A stretch of DNA of 64,000 nucleotides, taken from positions 13,746,286-13,810,285 of the forward strand of contig NC_051100.1 of NCBI RefSeq assembly GCF_901709675.1, written 5' to 3'. Below are positions 49,655 to 60,552 of the stretch, piece by piece. Position numbers and translations under genes: made by a program. Numbering within the stretch: position 1 is the first letter of the stretch; each line of letters starts with the position of its first letter. Source of the stretch: Syngnathus acus (lineage: Eukaryota > Chordata > Actinopteri > Syngnathiformes > Syngnathidae). The notes under the pieces were generated by a model. That model was not told where the DNA came from and did no database searches. It worked only from the letters and a program-made list of their open reading frames with translations.

Positions 49655-49683
49655 GGAAAACCCCGCATATGGCGGGGAATTCC
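49655..49683 (-). promoter_or_regulatory. nfkb2: two kappaB sites in the probable nfkb2 promoter
   Basis: 49655-49664 reads GGGGTTTTCC on the minus strand and 49674-49683 reads GGGGAATTCC, near-palindromic on both strands. Both fit GGGRNWYYCC exactly and lie 19 bp apart (start to start), about 0.9 kb upstream of the nfkb2 ATG and just upstream of a likely 5' exon donor (49593). The human NFKB2 promoter is known to be kappaB-autoregulated, so the same control is likely here. Confidence 0.65.
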
Positions 49684-49869
49684 GGACCAACCGGAAGTTC
49701 TGCACCAGTGGGTAATAGAAGCGTCTTTTGTGTGTTCACTTGTCAAGCTTTGAAAATAATTTCAAACAGAAGAACATTTGGAAACAAGTATCTATACTCC
49801 TTTACAAAATACATTTGAAGTACTGTTTCCAGGTGCAAGTCTCGAAGCAGCATTCTTGAACTATTTATG

Positions 49870-50007
49870 GCTTGTCAACAAGTATACATATACGCAGATA
49901 TGTATACGTATGTAAATATATACATTTATCTGTATATACATATACACTATATATGTATACGTATATAAATATATATATTTACCTGAATATACATATACAC
50001 TGTATAT
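49870..50007. repeat. TA-rich tract at the insertion site of the 12.9-kb block
   Basis: Repeated TATACATATA and ATATGTATACG words. Similar TA-rich sequence resumes at 62866 on the far side, suggesting the block was inserted into an (AT)-rich host tract. Confidence 0.7.
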
Positions 50008-50080
50008 AGAGGCTTTGCAGCTGACGTCATCAAGCTACCCACATTAGCTTGGCGGCCATCTTGGCGGTCAACTTTTCAGT

Positions 50081-52272
50081 ACAGGTGTTGTGCTTGATTT
50101 GGTTCCCCCGTGAGATTTTGTTCCCCCTGCCGCGGGAGCGCGCACGCCTTATTTGGAAAGCGAAAAACCGATGTCGTACGGCGTCGTCGGCGTCAGCACT
50201 ATGTTGTTTTCAATAAAAACATGAAGAACTCACGTTTGCGTCAGTCAATTTTAATTTTTATAAAGGATTATTCTCATTTGATGTCTTTAAATTCATCCGC
50301 GTTGTGCCATTGAAGCGGGGTGCATTCAAAGACCAGTCGTACAGTCGGAACACTCATTCACTTCACCAAAACGCAACAATATAATTACGTGAGCTCTTTG
50401 CATAAACCTCAATGCAAAGAAACTCCTCTTTTTGGGTACAGGCTACAAGGAGTATATATTACAAAGGAGACTTTATACTTAATTGTGATCATCATTCATC
50501 CATCCATCCATTTTATTACTCAGGTATTTTCAAAGCAAATTAATATTGTTGCATTTATTAATTTGCTTTAACATGACAGCGCAATATAATTAAAAGCTGA
50601 CACGATAGCAACGTGTTCATTTAAGAAAAAGCCACACACGTTTTGTGATCAAATCTTTCATAACGAGAATGATTTGAGTGAATTGATTTGAATGAATAAT
50701 TGAGAAGAAATTTCAGTTCTGAAGGCTCCTTTTGTCCCAAGCAAAGTGACAGATGGTGGGGAGGGGGGATAAAAATTGTAACAAGAACTCTATAAAAAAT
50801 GTCAAGCCGTGAGGATATGTTCCCCCCCCCCCCCCCTTATTTTGAGAACGGTGAGTGCTGGACTCCAGCTGTTTTTTTTCTGTCTTCCTGGGGATCCTTT
50901 CAGGTTGTGTGCCAAATTTGAACAGGTTCCCTCTTTCCTAGGCCAAGTTACAGGGGGGGAACATATCCTCACAGCTGCCCTGTGAGGATATGTTCCCCCC
51001 CCTTATTTTCAGAACGGTGAGTGCTGGAGTCCAGCTGTTTTTTTTCTGTCTTCCTGGGGATCCTTTCAGGTTGTGTGGAAAATTTGAACAGGTTCCCTCT
51101 TTCCTAGGCCAAGTTACAGGGGGGGAACATATCCTCACAGCTGCCCTGTGAGGATATGTTCCCCCCCCTTATTTTCAGAACGGTGAGTGCTGGAGTCCAG
51201 CTGTTTTTTTTCTGTCTTCCTGGGGATCCTTTCAGGCTGTGTGGAAAATTTGAACAGGTTCCCTCTTTCCTAGGCCAAGTTACAGGGGGGGAACATATCC
51301 TCACAGCTGCCCTGTGAGGATATGTTCCCCCCCCTTATTTTCAGAACGGTGAGTGCTGGAGTCCAGCTGTTTTTTTTCTGTCTTCCTGGGGATCCTTTCA
51401 GGTTGTGTGGAAAATTTGAACAGGTTCCCTCTTTCCTAGGCCAAGTTACAGGGGGGGAACATATCCTCACAGCTGCCCTGTGAGGATATGTTCCCCCCCC
51501 TTATTTTCAGAACGGTGAGTGCTGGAGTCCAGCTGTTTTTTTTCTGTCTTCCTGGGGATCCTTTCAGGCTGTGTGGAAAATTTGAACAGGTTCCCTCTTT
51601 CCTAGGCCAAGTTACAGGGGGGGAACATATCCTCACAGCTGCCCTGTGAGGATATGTTCCCCCCCCCCCTTATTTTCAGAACGGTGAGTGCTGGAGTCCA
51701 GCTGTTTTTTTTCTGTCTTCCTGGGGATCCTTTCAGGTTGTGTGGAAAATTTGAACAGGTTCCCTCTTTCCTAGGCCAAGTTACAGGGGGGGAACATATC
51801 CTCACAGCTGCCCTGTGAGGATATGTTCCCCCCCCTTATTTTCAGAACGGTGAGTGCTGGAGTCCAGCTGTTTTTTTTCTGTCTTCCTGGGGATCCTTTC
51901 AGGCTGTGTGCCAAATTTGAACAGGTTCCCTCATTCCTAGGCCAAGTTACAGGGGGGGAACAAATCCTCACGGCTGCCCTGTGAGGATATGTTCCCCCCC
52001 CCTTATTTTGAAAACGGTGAGTGCTGGACTCCAGCTGTTTTTTTTCTGATGATTTGTGCAGTGATACCGTTATTACTGCACTTTATCAATTTCTTTGGCC
52101 TTATTTTGGTCAAACAACTTTGTTTCTTAATCATATAACATACATCAAAAATTATAACTTTAAACTTTATTAAGAAAAAAAAAAAAAAATGTTTTTTTTA
52201 AATAATAATAAAATAAAATGAAAAAATACAAATTTTAATTAAAAAAAGCAAGATGGTCTTCAAGCAAGCTTC
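50081..52272 (+). repeat. left terminal inverted repeat, 2.19 kb
   Basis: Inverted partner of 58306-60500 over its full length. Layout: about 735 bp of unique sequence from the tip, then a roughly 166-bp tandem array (50815-52060), then about 210 bp of AT-rich sequence ending AAGCAAGCTT. Short open frames such as 50110-50313 are mirrored in the other arm and do not look coding. Confidence 0.95.
50815..52060. repeat. 166-bp palindrome-bearing minisatellite, left arm (7 palindromes)
   Basis: Units repeat every 166 bp (one spacing is 169 because of a longer C-run). Each has GAACATATCCTCACAG then CTGCC then CTGTGAGGATATGTTC flanked by G-runs and C-runs, a hairpin-forming inverted repeat, plus GGATCCTTTCAGG and CCTAGGCCAAG words. 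Seven palindromes can be counted. A further degenerate piece lies outside the arm at 52306-52390. Confidence 0.95.
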
Positions 52273-52621
52273 AAATATTTAGCATTTAATTTCTGTACAT
52301 GTTATTTGAACAGGTTCCCTCATTCCTAGGCCAAATTACAGGGGGGGAACAAATCCTCACAGCTGCCCTGTGAGAATATGTTCCCCCCCATTTAAAAGGG
52401 TGTATATGTAAATAAATGATTTGTGCACTGATAACTATACAATATTGGATGTTAAATAAATAAATAAACAAATAGATAATAATGTTTTCTTTCCTTTGTT
52501 GGTCAAACAATATTGTCTTGAATTCAAACTTGTCACCAAAACACCCATTTTACCCCACCTTGTAAGTGCGCACTTCGCGTCATTTCGCCATTGTTTTCTG
52601 ACAACAATACGCTGCCGCACA

Positions 52622-55600
52622 ATGGACCCAACTATTTACCAACAAATTATTGCCTACAAAACAAAACAAGAATACCCAAATGGTATTACGAAGAATGAGA
52701 AGTACGTATTGAGAAGAAAAGCTTCTTTTTACGACGTTGAGGGTAAGATACACATCGTACATAAATCAAGCAAATTAGATCCAGAGACGCACCAAAAATT
52801 CACATTGCAGAACCTGCTAATTTCTACACTAACGTCAGAAACTTAGGTTTTAGAGTAATTACTCTATAAGACAAATAATTGACTTGTAAAATGTTGGAAG
52901 CAATATATATAACACATGAAGGAAAATTGTTGAATTTGTTGAGTGCAACTCAAGCTATGTTTTTTTTTTCAAGTAACTATTTGTGGATCTATTGAGTAAA
53001 TATTTGATAAATTATCAAACTAAAGTAACATATTTGGTTGTAGACCCATTGAGTGAACATTTGATATATTATGAAACTAACGTTTTTTTTTTGTCCAAGT
53101 AGCAAATTTGCAATTAGGTGTATTGAGTGAGCACTTAATGAATTACCACAAGTATGGTGCTAATTCAACGTTTTATTTTTACTTCTACTCAGGAGGGGAG
53201 CTGTATTATTGCCGCCAAAAAGGCACAGACCAGGCAGTCCAAGTGAAGGTTGTCTGTGGTGCTGAAGAGGCAAATGACATTTTTAAGAGTTTTCATGCCA
53301 GCCCGGCAGGGGCACACACCGGGCAAAATAAAACAAGACACAGCATCTCTCTGAGATATTACTGGCCAGCGATGTCTGTTGACATTAATGACTGGGTATG
53401 TAAACAATACAAAAAGAGTATACTTGTTTGTTCATTTTTTTTAGCCTGCAAACATAATGAATGAAACTATTCCTTTGTATCTTTTGCAAACAATTCAAAA
53501 TCATTATCTAAGATCTTGCCCTTTTTGCATGCATTTATTAACAATGACTACTTTTCCACAAAACTTGCCATTGTCAGGTGTCTCAGTGCACCGAATGTCA
53601 GGCAGCCGGCATATCAATAAAAAGCCCAACAGAGGTCATGCCTATACTGGTCAGTTAATCCAAATAATGTTCTCTATTTTGACTCAAGGTCTATATAGTA
53701 TTTTGTATGTGGCATATTTTATATAACTATTTTTCTCAGCAACATCAGTTTAACACAATTTGTTTTTATAAATATTTATTTATTAGGTGTCTCAGCCATT
53801 CGAACTCTTGGGGATGGACCTCATTGGCAAACTGGCTCAGACAAAAGATGGATACCAATACATTTGCGTGATGGTCGATTATTTCACAAAATGGCCTCAA
53901 GCCTATCCATTGAGGTCGAAGTCTGCTGCTGATGTTACCGCCTGTATCCTAAAATTCGTCTACCAATTTGAGTCGCCAAAAAGGATCTTGACAGATCAAG
54001 GCAAAGAATTTGTCAATGCAGTAAGTACAACAGTGTTTGGCAGAAATTATCTTCATCATAGCTGTCAAATACAAGTCCCTGAGGGCATATCTGGCCTGCA
54101 ACTTTATTTTGTGTGGCCGATGAAAGCAACGAAAGGATGTCGAACTTCATAAAATAGCTGGAGTAAAATAAAAATAAAACGTTTCTTACTGCTCATTGTA
54201 TTTTGTCCGTGTTTTGTGACTGTTGCAGTTGTGGGTGTTGTATTTTCCTTCTGTGTATTTGTGATGCAAAGCCAGTATAGTGATGATGTTAAGATCACAT
54301 TCTCAAACACTATTTCACTGCAAAATTGCCCAACTCAATTACTTATTCTTTCCCCTGGCAACTGCAGATCAACAAGAGAGTATGTGAAATGCTTGACATA
54401 AAAAGAAGCCTTTGCTCACCATACCACCCTCAAACTAATGGGTTGGTGGAAAAATTAAATGGGACAATTCAAAGGTGAGTATACTTCGTTTACCCACATT
54501 AATCTTTGACAATTTCTTGTTATGATGTTGCTCGTGAGTTTGTTTTTGTTTTCAGGGCACTTTCAAAGTAAATAACATGCACTATAAAAAGTGTTAGGTC
54601 AGAAAAAACACATTTTGGTTTAAAAATTGTTATTGGAGTCATTTATATACAATTCTCCAAAATTAATAAAAAAACAACAACACTGTCACCAGCGCAATTT
54701 TAAAACTGATTTTGTTTTTTAGAGCTCTGAGCAAAGTGGTTTGTCAGCATCCAGAAAGCTGGGATGAATATTTGGATCCAGTTATGTTTGGTCTGAGGAC
54801 CAAAAAACAAATGACGACAAACTACTCGCCTTACTTTCTAATGTTCGGCAGAGAGGCACGCTACCCCATTCAAGTGCCAGAACACTACGAGGTAAGATTT
54901 TGGCACATCAAGATCCATGATCCATTACAAGGATATACAGTATCATGGAGAAGTTTTTATACGATCAAGGACAATTTGCTTGTTGAATTTGTTTAGTTAC
55001 ATCTTAATTGTAAAACACAAATATAAAACTAAAACTTGTTGACACTTTAATCATGACAGCAAATGTTTGCTTTTTCTGAAGGTTGATGGCACTGTGGAGG
55101 ATGTGGTGGGGGTGGAAGTTATGGCACAAGACCATAACGAACAAGACCAACTATTCGAGCAAGTTAGAGAGCACATTAGAAAAGCGCAGGAAAAAACAAG
55201 GCACCCAAAAACAACCTCAGGGACCACACCAACTGTACACATCGGAGATCTTGTTCTAAGACAAAATATCAGGTCTCAACAAAGAAAGGGAGGAAAATTG
55301 AACCCCAATTTTTTGGGGCCATACAAAATTGTGGCGATTGAGGGCAAGACAGCTGACCTCCAGGATGAGAATGGAGCCTTGGTCCCCAAAATAAACATTG
55401 ACCACCTAAAACCATACAAAGAAAATAAACAAAGAGTGCCTCATAGGTATAAAAACAAAAAAGGAGCATCCTCCTGGATGACACAGTCACCATCCCCACC
55501 AGCCTCAGCTCCTCCAGCCACTGCTCCTCCAGCCACTGCTCCTCCAGCCTCAGCTCCTCCGACCACCGCTCCCTCTCCCAATGCTCCTCCAGCCTCAGCT

Positions 55601-58305
55601 CCTCCAAGCACCGCTCCCACTGCCACTGCTCCTCTAGCCTCAGCTCCTCCAGCCATTGCCACCACTGCCACTGCTCCTCTAGCCGCAGCTCCTCCAAGCA
55701 CCGCTCCCACTGCCACTGCTCCTCCAGCCTCAGCTCCTCCAAGCACCGCTCCCACTGCCACTGCTCCTCTAGCCTCAGCTCCTCCAGCCATTGCCACCAC
55801 TGCCACTGCTCCTCTAGCCTCAGCTCCTCCAACCACCGCTCCCTCTCCCACTGCTCCACCAGCCGCAGCTCCTCCAACCACCGCTCCCTCTCCCACTGCT
55901 CCACCAGCCGCAGCTCCTCCAACCACCGCTCCCTCTCCCACTGCTCCACCAGCCGCAGCTCCTCCAAGCACCGCTCCCACTGCCACTGCCACTGCTCCTC
56001 CAGCCTCAGCTCCTCCAAGCACCGCTCCCACTGCCACTGCTCCTCCAGCCTCAGCTCCTCCAAGCACCGCTCCCACTGCCACTGCTCCTACAGCCTCAGC
56101 TCCTCCAGCCACTGCCCCCTCTTCCACTGCTCCTTCAGCCACAGCTTCTCCAGCCACGGCTCCCTTTTCCCCTGCTCTTAATACCGCAACACCACCACGA
56201 CTGTCTTTGACTTTTAGACAAACGAGGGAAAATGTGGACAAATGTAAGATGTATTCATGATAAAACTGTAAACATATTAAAACATACATTATGGATATGT
56301 GGCACATAGGTCTTGTACTCACAAAGTGTTTTATAAATGCCACTTGCTGCTATGGAATGAACCACATTTCCAATTGTATTTTGAGGTATTGTTCTGACTT
56401 ATTTTTGACAGACGTTCAAGATGCCTGGAAGGGAAAGCACGTCCATGTTCTCCTATCAAAAATCGGGGCGTACAAATTGTTCTTTTGGGACATTATGAAC
56501 GTTAGACCCAATTCTGAGCTGGAATCGGAGGTAAAATTATGTTTTCATATCTGAAACTTAGGTTTGTCTTAATTGGCAGCACTGTATTTTTTTGTGTGGG
56601 GGGGGGGGTAATATTTTCTGTTTCAATTTGTTTACCGTTTCAATTACAGGTTATAAACGCGTACCTCCTGTTGTTGGTGAACAAACGCAACCAAATCAGC
56701 GTGGAAAAGGTTTCCTATATAGACTCATTTGCAATGACAAATTTATGGAATGGAAAGAGCCAGAGACTCAAGGTGTGTCTGTATTAGTACTGTTTATTGA
56801 ATTATATCTTGCAAAATTATCAATGAAGTTAAGAAGTTAAATGTCTTAATATTGTTGCCGGGCCAATTAGTGGCCCAACAACGTTATTAAGACATAACAA
56901 TTTTATTAAAAAACTCAATTGGCATTAATTTTGTTCTTTACGCATTTTACTGAAATTATTGACAGACGTATTTTTTTCTTCTGTTTATTTTTAGATCAAC
57001 CCGGTGGAATACAAACTTATTGTTGGCATTGTCAATGAGCATAAGCATTGGAAGCTGGTGGTAAAGAAAAGTTTTAATGCCACAAGAGGAGTAACATTAC
57101 AGCAAAAAATATATAGTTATGTGCAAAATGTTTAATAATTCATGCATATGAATAATAAAACCTCATTTTTTGTGTTTAAAATATAGGCAATCATGCCAGG
57201 AGAAAAAAGGTCCTTACTAGTTGATCCTCTTGGTGAGTCTCAAATGGACATTAAAAAATGCCTGGAATCAACCCGGTAAGCACAGCTTCTAAAAGTCAGA
57301 GTACTATTCTGATATCAACATTTAACTGAAGATGTGCGCTTTCTTTTGAAAGTGGACTAGGTTTTTGTTTTTACCAATATAAATTATGTAATTGACGGAT
57401 AAAACTTGAGATTTGTGATAATATGTACTGGCTCTTATATTTCAGGGCGTTCATGCGCAAGAAAGGGTGCAATGTTTCCAGGTGGACTTATGGCACTGTC
57501 CCCCATCCCAGGCAACAAGATTCAACATCTTGTGGTGTATTTGCTTTGAAAGTATGCATTTGATTTAGACTAGATTTACCAAACTCATATCACTCAATTA
57601 TGCAAAAACTTAATCAAACATTACTAAAAACTAAAAAAACTAATTTAGAGTTCATACAACAAAGGACTAAAACAAATTATTGTCTGACAGCAGAATTTTT
57701 TGTATGATATATAGGCTAAAGATGGCAAACATTTAAAGCATTCTTTATGCACTGTAAACATCTGACATTGTCTTTTTCAGTTTGCAGAACATCTTCTTTC
57801 AAATGAAGAAATAGATTTCTCAGCAAAGGCACATGATGTAAATAGGTACAGGCTGCAAATTGCCACCACACTTCTATTAGAGACTGGTAAGTAATATGCA
57901 CCCAAGAGATGTTATTGCCACCCAAAGAATGGTCCTGACTGTGCTATCAATGCTATATACAACTCAGTTAAGTTTTACACAGGGAAGTACTATAGCAATT
58001 CTTCTGTCTTTGTTTTCACAGATGATTTATCTAACTTGTGCTTTGTTTGTGGGGAAGCTACACATGACACAGACAACAGATGGGTAATTAGGTCAGGTCT
58101 TGTTAACTAATGCATGTGATGATTAAGAAATATATTGAATTACACATTCGTTGTAAATTATTGTAAATGTGCTGCATTGTATGATCTTGCTTTTTTCTTT
58201 GTTTACCAGATTCAGTGTGACGAGTGTTGCAGGTGGTTCCATCTTGTATGTGTCGGGGAGCCTCCAACCGAAGGCTCTTTTTTCTGTACAACATGTACAA
58301 ATTAA
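52622..58305 (+). CDS. Ginger-like transposase: DD35E integrase + Ulp1 (C48) protease + PHD finger
   Basis: Exons: 52622-52742, 53193-53395, 53578-53649, 53787-54020, 54368-54474, 54723-54891, 55082-56243, 56412-56530, 56650-56772, 56995-57060, 57187-57275, 57446-57551, 57781-57886, 58022-58083, 58210-58305. Every intron is GT-AG, phases agree, and the frame is open for 944 residues. Domains: HHCC zinc region (residues about 85-115; FHASPAGAHTG, CTEC); integrase core with D143 (GMDLIG), D202 (LTDQG) and E238 (GLVEKL), 35 residues apart; GPY motif (381-383); Ala/Pro/Thr-rich linker (about 438-665); C48-type protease with H788 (HW), D805, Q846 and C851 (QDSTSCG); PHD finger (899-942; CFVC, CDEC, FH, CTTC). 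Expected to cut and join DNA at the element ends; the protease and PHD roles (SUMO, histone tails) are inferred. ATG has A at -3 and G at +4. Confidence 0.88.
55489..56170 (+). repeat. coding variable repeat (Ala/Pro/Thr/Ser-rich)
   Basis: Tandem, irregular units of 15-bp and multiples built on GCTCCTCCA and ACTGCC, translating to APP[AST]xAP-like runs inside the transposase gene between integrase and protease. Higher-order blocks (for example the SPTAPPAAAPPTTAP block) occur three times in a row. All indels keep the frame. Confidence 0.92.
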
Positions 58306-58406
58306 AAGCTTGCTTGAAGACCATCTTGCTTTTTTTAAATTAAAATTTGTATTTTTTCATTTTATTTTATTATTATTTAAAAAAAACTTTTTTTTTTTTT
58401 TTTCTT

Positions 58407-58412
58407 AATAAA
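58407..58412 (+). terminator. poly(A) signal AATAAA for the transposase gene
   Basis: AATAAA about 100 bp past the stop, followed by AT-rich sequence. It lies inside the right inverted repeat; the mirrored signal in the left arm (minus strand) points outward. Confidence 0.65.
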
Positions 58413-58544
58413 GTTTAAAGTTATAATTTTTGATGTATGTTATATGATTAAGAAACAAAGTTGTTTGACCAAAATAAGGCCAAAGAAATTGATAAAGTGC
58501 AGTAATAACGGTATCACTGCACAAATCATCAGAAAAAAAACAGC

Positions 58545-59775
58545 TGGAGTCCAGCACTCACCGTTTTCAAAATAAGGGGGGGGGGAACATATCCTCACAG
58601 GGCAGCCGTGAGGATTTGTTCCCCCCCTGTAACTTGGCCTAGGAATGAGGGAACCTGTTCAAATTTGGCACACAGCCTGAAAGGATCCCCAGGAAGACAG
58701 AAAAAAAACAGCTGGACTCCAGCACTCACCGTTCTGAAAATAAGGGGGGGGAACATATCCTCACAGGGCAGCTGTGAGGATATGTTCCCCCCCTGTAACT
58801 TGGCCTAGGAAAGAGGGAACCTGTTCAAATTTTCCACACAACCTGAAAGGATCCCCAGGAAGACAGAAAAAAAACAGCTGGACTCCAGCACTCACCGTTC
58901 TGAAAATAAGGGGGGGGAACATATCCTCACAGGGCAGCTGTGAGGATATGTTCCCCCCCTGTAACTTGGCCTAGGAAAGAGGGAACCTGTTCAAATTTTC
59001 CACACAGCCTGAAAAAATCCCCAGGAAGACAGAAAAAAAACAGCTGGACTCCAGCACTCACCGTTCTGAAAATAAGGGGGGGGGAACATATCCTCACAGG
59101 GCAGCTGTGAGGATATGTTCCCCCCCTGTAACTTGGCCTAGGAAAGAGGGAACCTGTTCAAAATTTCCACACAACCTGAAAGGATCCCCAGGAAGACAGA
59201 AAAAAAACAGCTGGACTCCAGCACTCACCGTTCTGAAAATAAGGGGGGGGGGAACATATCCTCACAGGGCAGCTGTGAGGATATGTTCCCCCCCTGTAAC
59301 TTGGCCTAGGAAAGAGGGAACCTGTTCAAATTTTCCACACAGCCTGAAAGGATCCCCAGGAAGACAGAAAAAAAACAGCTGGACTCCAGCACTCACCGTT
59401 CTGAAAATAAGGGGGGGGAACATATCCTCACAGGGCAGCTGTGAGGATATGTTCCCCCCCTGTAACTTGGCCTAGGAAAGAGGGAACCTGTTCAAATTTT
59501 CCACACAACCTGAAAGGATCCCCAGGAAGACAGAAAAAAAACAGCTGGACTCCAGCACTCACCGTTCTGAAAATAAGGGGGGGGGGAACATATCCTCACA
59601 GGGCAGCTGTGAGGATATGTTCCCCCCCTGTAACTTGGCCTAGGAAAGAGGGAACCTGTTCAAATTTGGCACACAACCTGAAAGGATCCCCAGGAAGACA
59701 GAAAAAAAACAGCTGGAGTCCAGCACTCACCGTTCTCAAAATAAGGGGGGGGGGGGGGGAACATATCCTCACGGC
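58545..59775. repeat. 166-bp palindrome-bearing minisatellite, right arm (7 palindromes)
   Basis: Reverse-complement array of 50815-52060 with the same period and the same count of seven palindromes. Units differ by G-run length and a few substitutions (for example TTTCCACAC against TTGGCACAC). Open frames across it repeat every 166 bp and are artefacts. Confidence 0.95.
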
Positions 59776-60552
59776 TTGACATTTTTTATAGAGTTCTTGT
59801 TACAATTTTTATCCCCCCTCCCCACCATCTGTCACTTTGCTTGGGACAAAAGGAGCCTTCAGAACTGAAATTTCTTCTCAATTATTCATTCAAATCAATT
59901 CACTCAAATCATTCTCGTTATGAAAGATTTGATCACAAAACGTGTGTGGCTTTTTCTTAAATGAACACGTTGCTATCGTGTCAGCTTTTAATTATATTGC
60001 GCTGTCATGTTAAAGCAAATTAATAAATGCAACAATATTAATTTGCTTTGAAAATACCTGAGTAATAAAATGGATGGATGGATGAATGATGATCACAATT
60101 AAGTATAAAGTCTCCTTTGTAATATATACTCCTTGTAGCCTGTACCCAAAAAGAGGAGTTTCTTTGCATTGAGGTTTATGCAAAGAGCTCACGTAATTAT
60201 ATTGTTGCGTTTTGGTGAAGTGAATGAGTGTTCCGACTGTACGACTGGTCTTTGAATGCACCCCGCTTCAATGGCACAACGCGGATGAATTTAAAGACAT
60301 CAAATGAGAATAATCCTTTATAAAAATTAAAATTGACTGACGCAAACGTGAGTTCTTCATGTTTTTATTGAAAACAACATAGTGCTGACGCCGACGACGC
60401 CGTACGACATCGGTTTTTCGCTTTCCAAATAAGGCGTGCGCGCTCCCGCGGCAGGGGGAACAAAATCTCACGGGGGAACCAAATCAAGCACAACACCTGT
60501 CAACGACTCACACACGCTTTCTTGTTATATCTGCTGCTATTTGAGCTTAAAA

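Larger units (their letters stand above)
50081..60500 (+). mobile_element. Ginger-like cut-and-paste transposon with 2.2-kb terminal inverted repeats
   Basis: 10.42 kb bounded by long inverted repeats (50081-52272 and 58306-60500) whose tips read ACAGGTGTTGTGCTTGATTT. Between them is one intact, 15-exon gene for a Ty3-type DD35E integrase fused to Ulp1 and PHD domains. A DNA transposon with a Ty3/gypsy-like integrase and no reverse transcriptase is the definition of the Ginger group. Ginger ends start TGT and duplicate 4 bp; here TGTTGTGC is preceded by CAGG and the far end is followed by CCTG, so no direct 4-bp duplication is seen. It sits 73 bp inside the left end of the ISL2EU-like element. 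Confidence 0.82.
58306..60500 (-). repeat. right terminal inverted repeat, 2.20 kb
   Basis: Inverted partner of 50081-52272. It begins on the base directly after the transposase stop codon (TAA at 58303-58305), so the gene's 3' untranslated sequence is the repeat arm itself. Confidence 0.95.

Noticed and set aside
49679-49753. Independent small gene at 49469-49753
   Set aside because: The frame overlaps the probable nfkb2 promoter/5' exon and has no recognisable domain.
50938-51971. Series of near-identical 66-residue open frames (and mirrored ones at 58608-59779), looking like a tandem gene family
   Set aside because: They recur exactly with the 166-bp minisatellite unit in both inverted arms, begin in the palindrome and have no independent coding signal.
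50815-52060. CRISPR-like array (regular repeats)
   Set aside because: The whole 166-bp unit is repeated with no unique spacers, and the genome is a vertebrate's. It is a minisatellite.
55269-56063. Minus-strand frame rich in EELRLEEQWQWE, resembling a coiled-coil protein
   Set aside because: It is the antisense reading of the Ala/Pro-coding repeat; the plus strand has the spliced, domain-bearing frame.
55441-56343. Minus-strand Gly/Ala-rich frame over the same repeat
   Set aside because: Another antisense by-product of the coding minisatellite.
50081-60500. Maverick/Polinton or Ty3 retrotransposon identity for the 10.4-kb element
   Set aside because: No reverse transcriptase, polymerase B, ATPase or capsid gene is present; the ends are inverted, not direct, repeats; and the single gene is an intron-rich integrase, which fits the Ginger group better.
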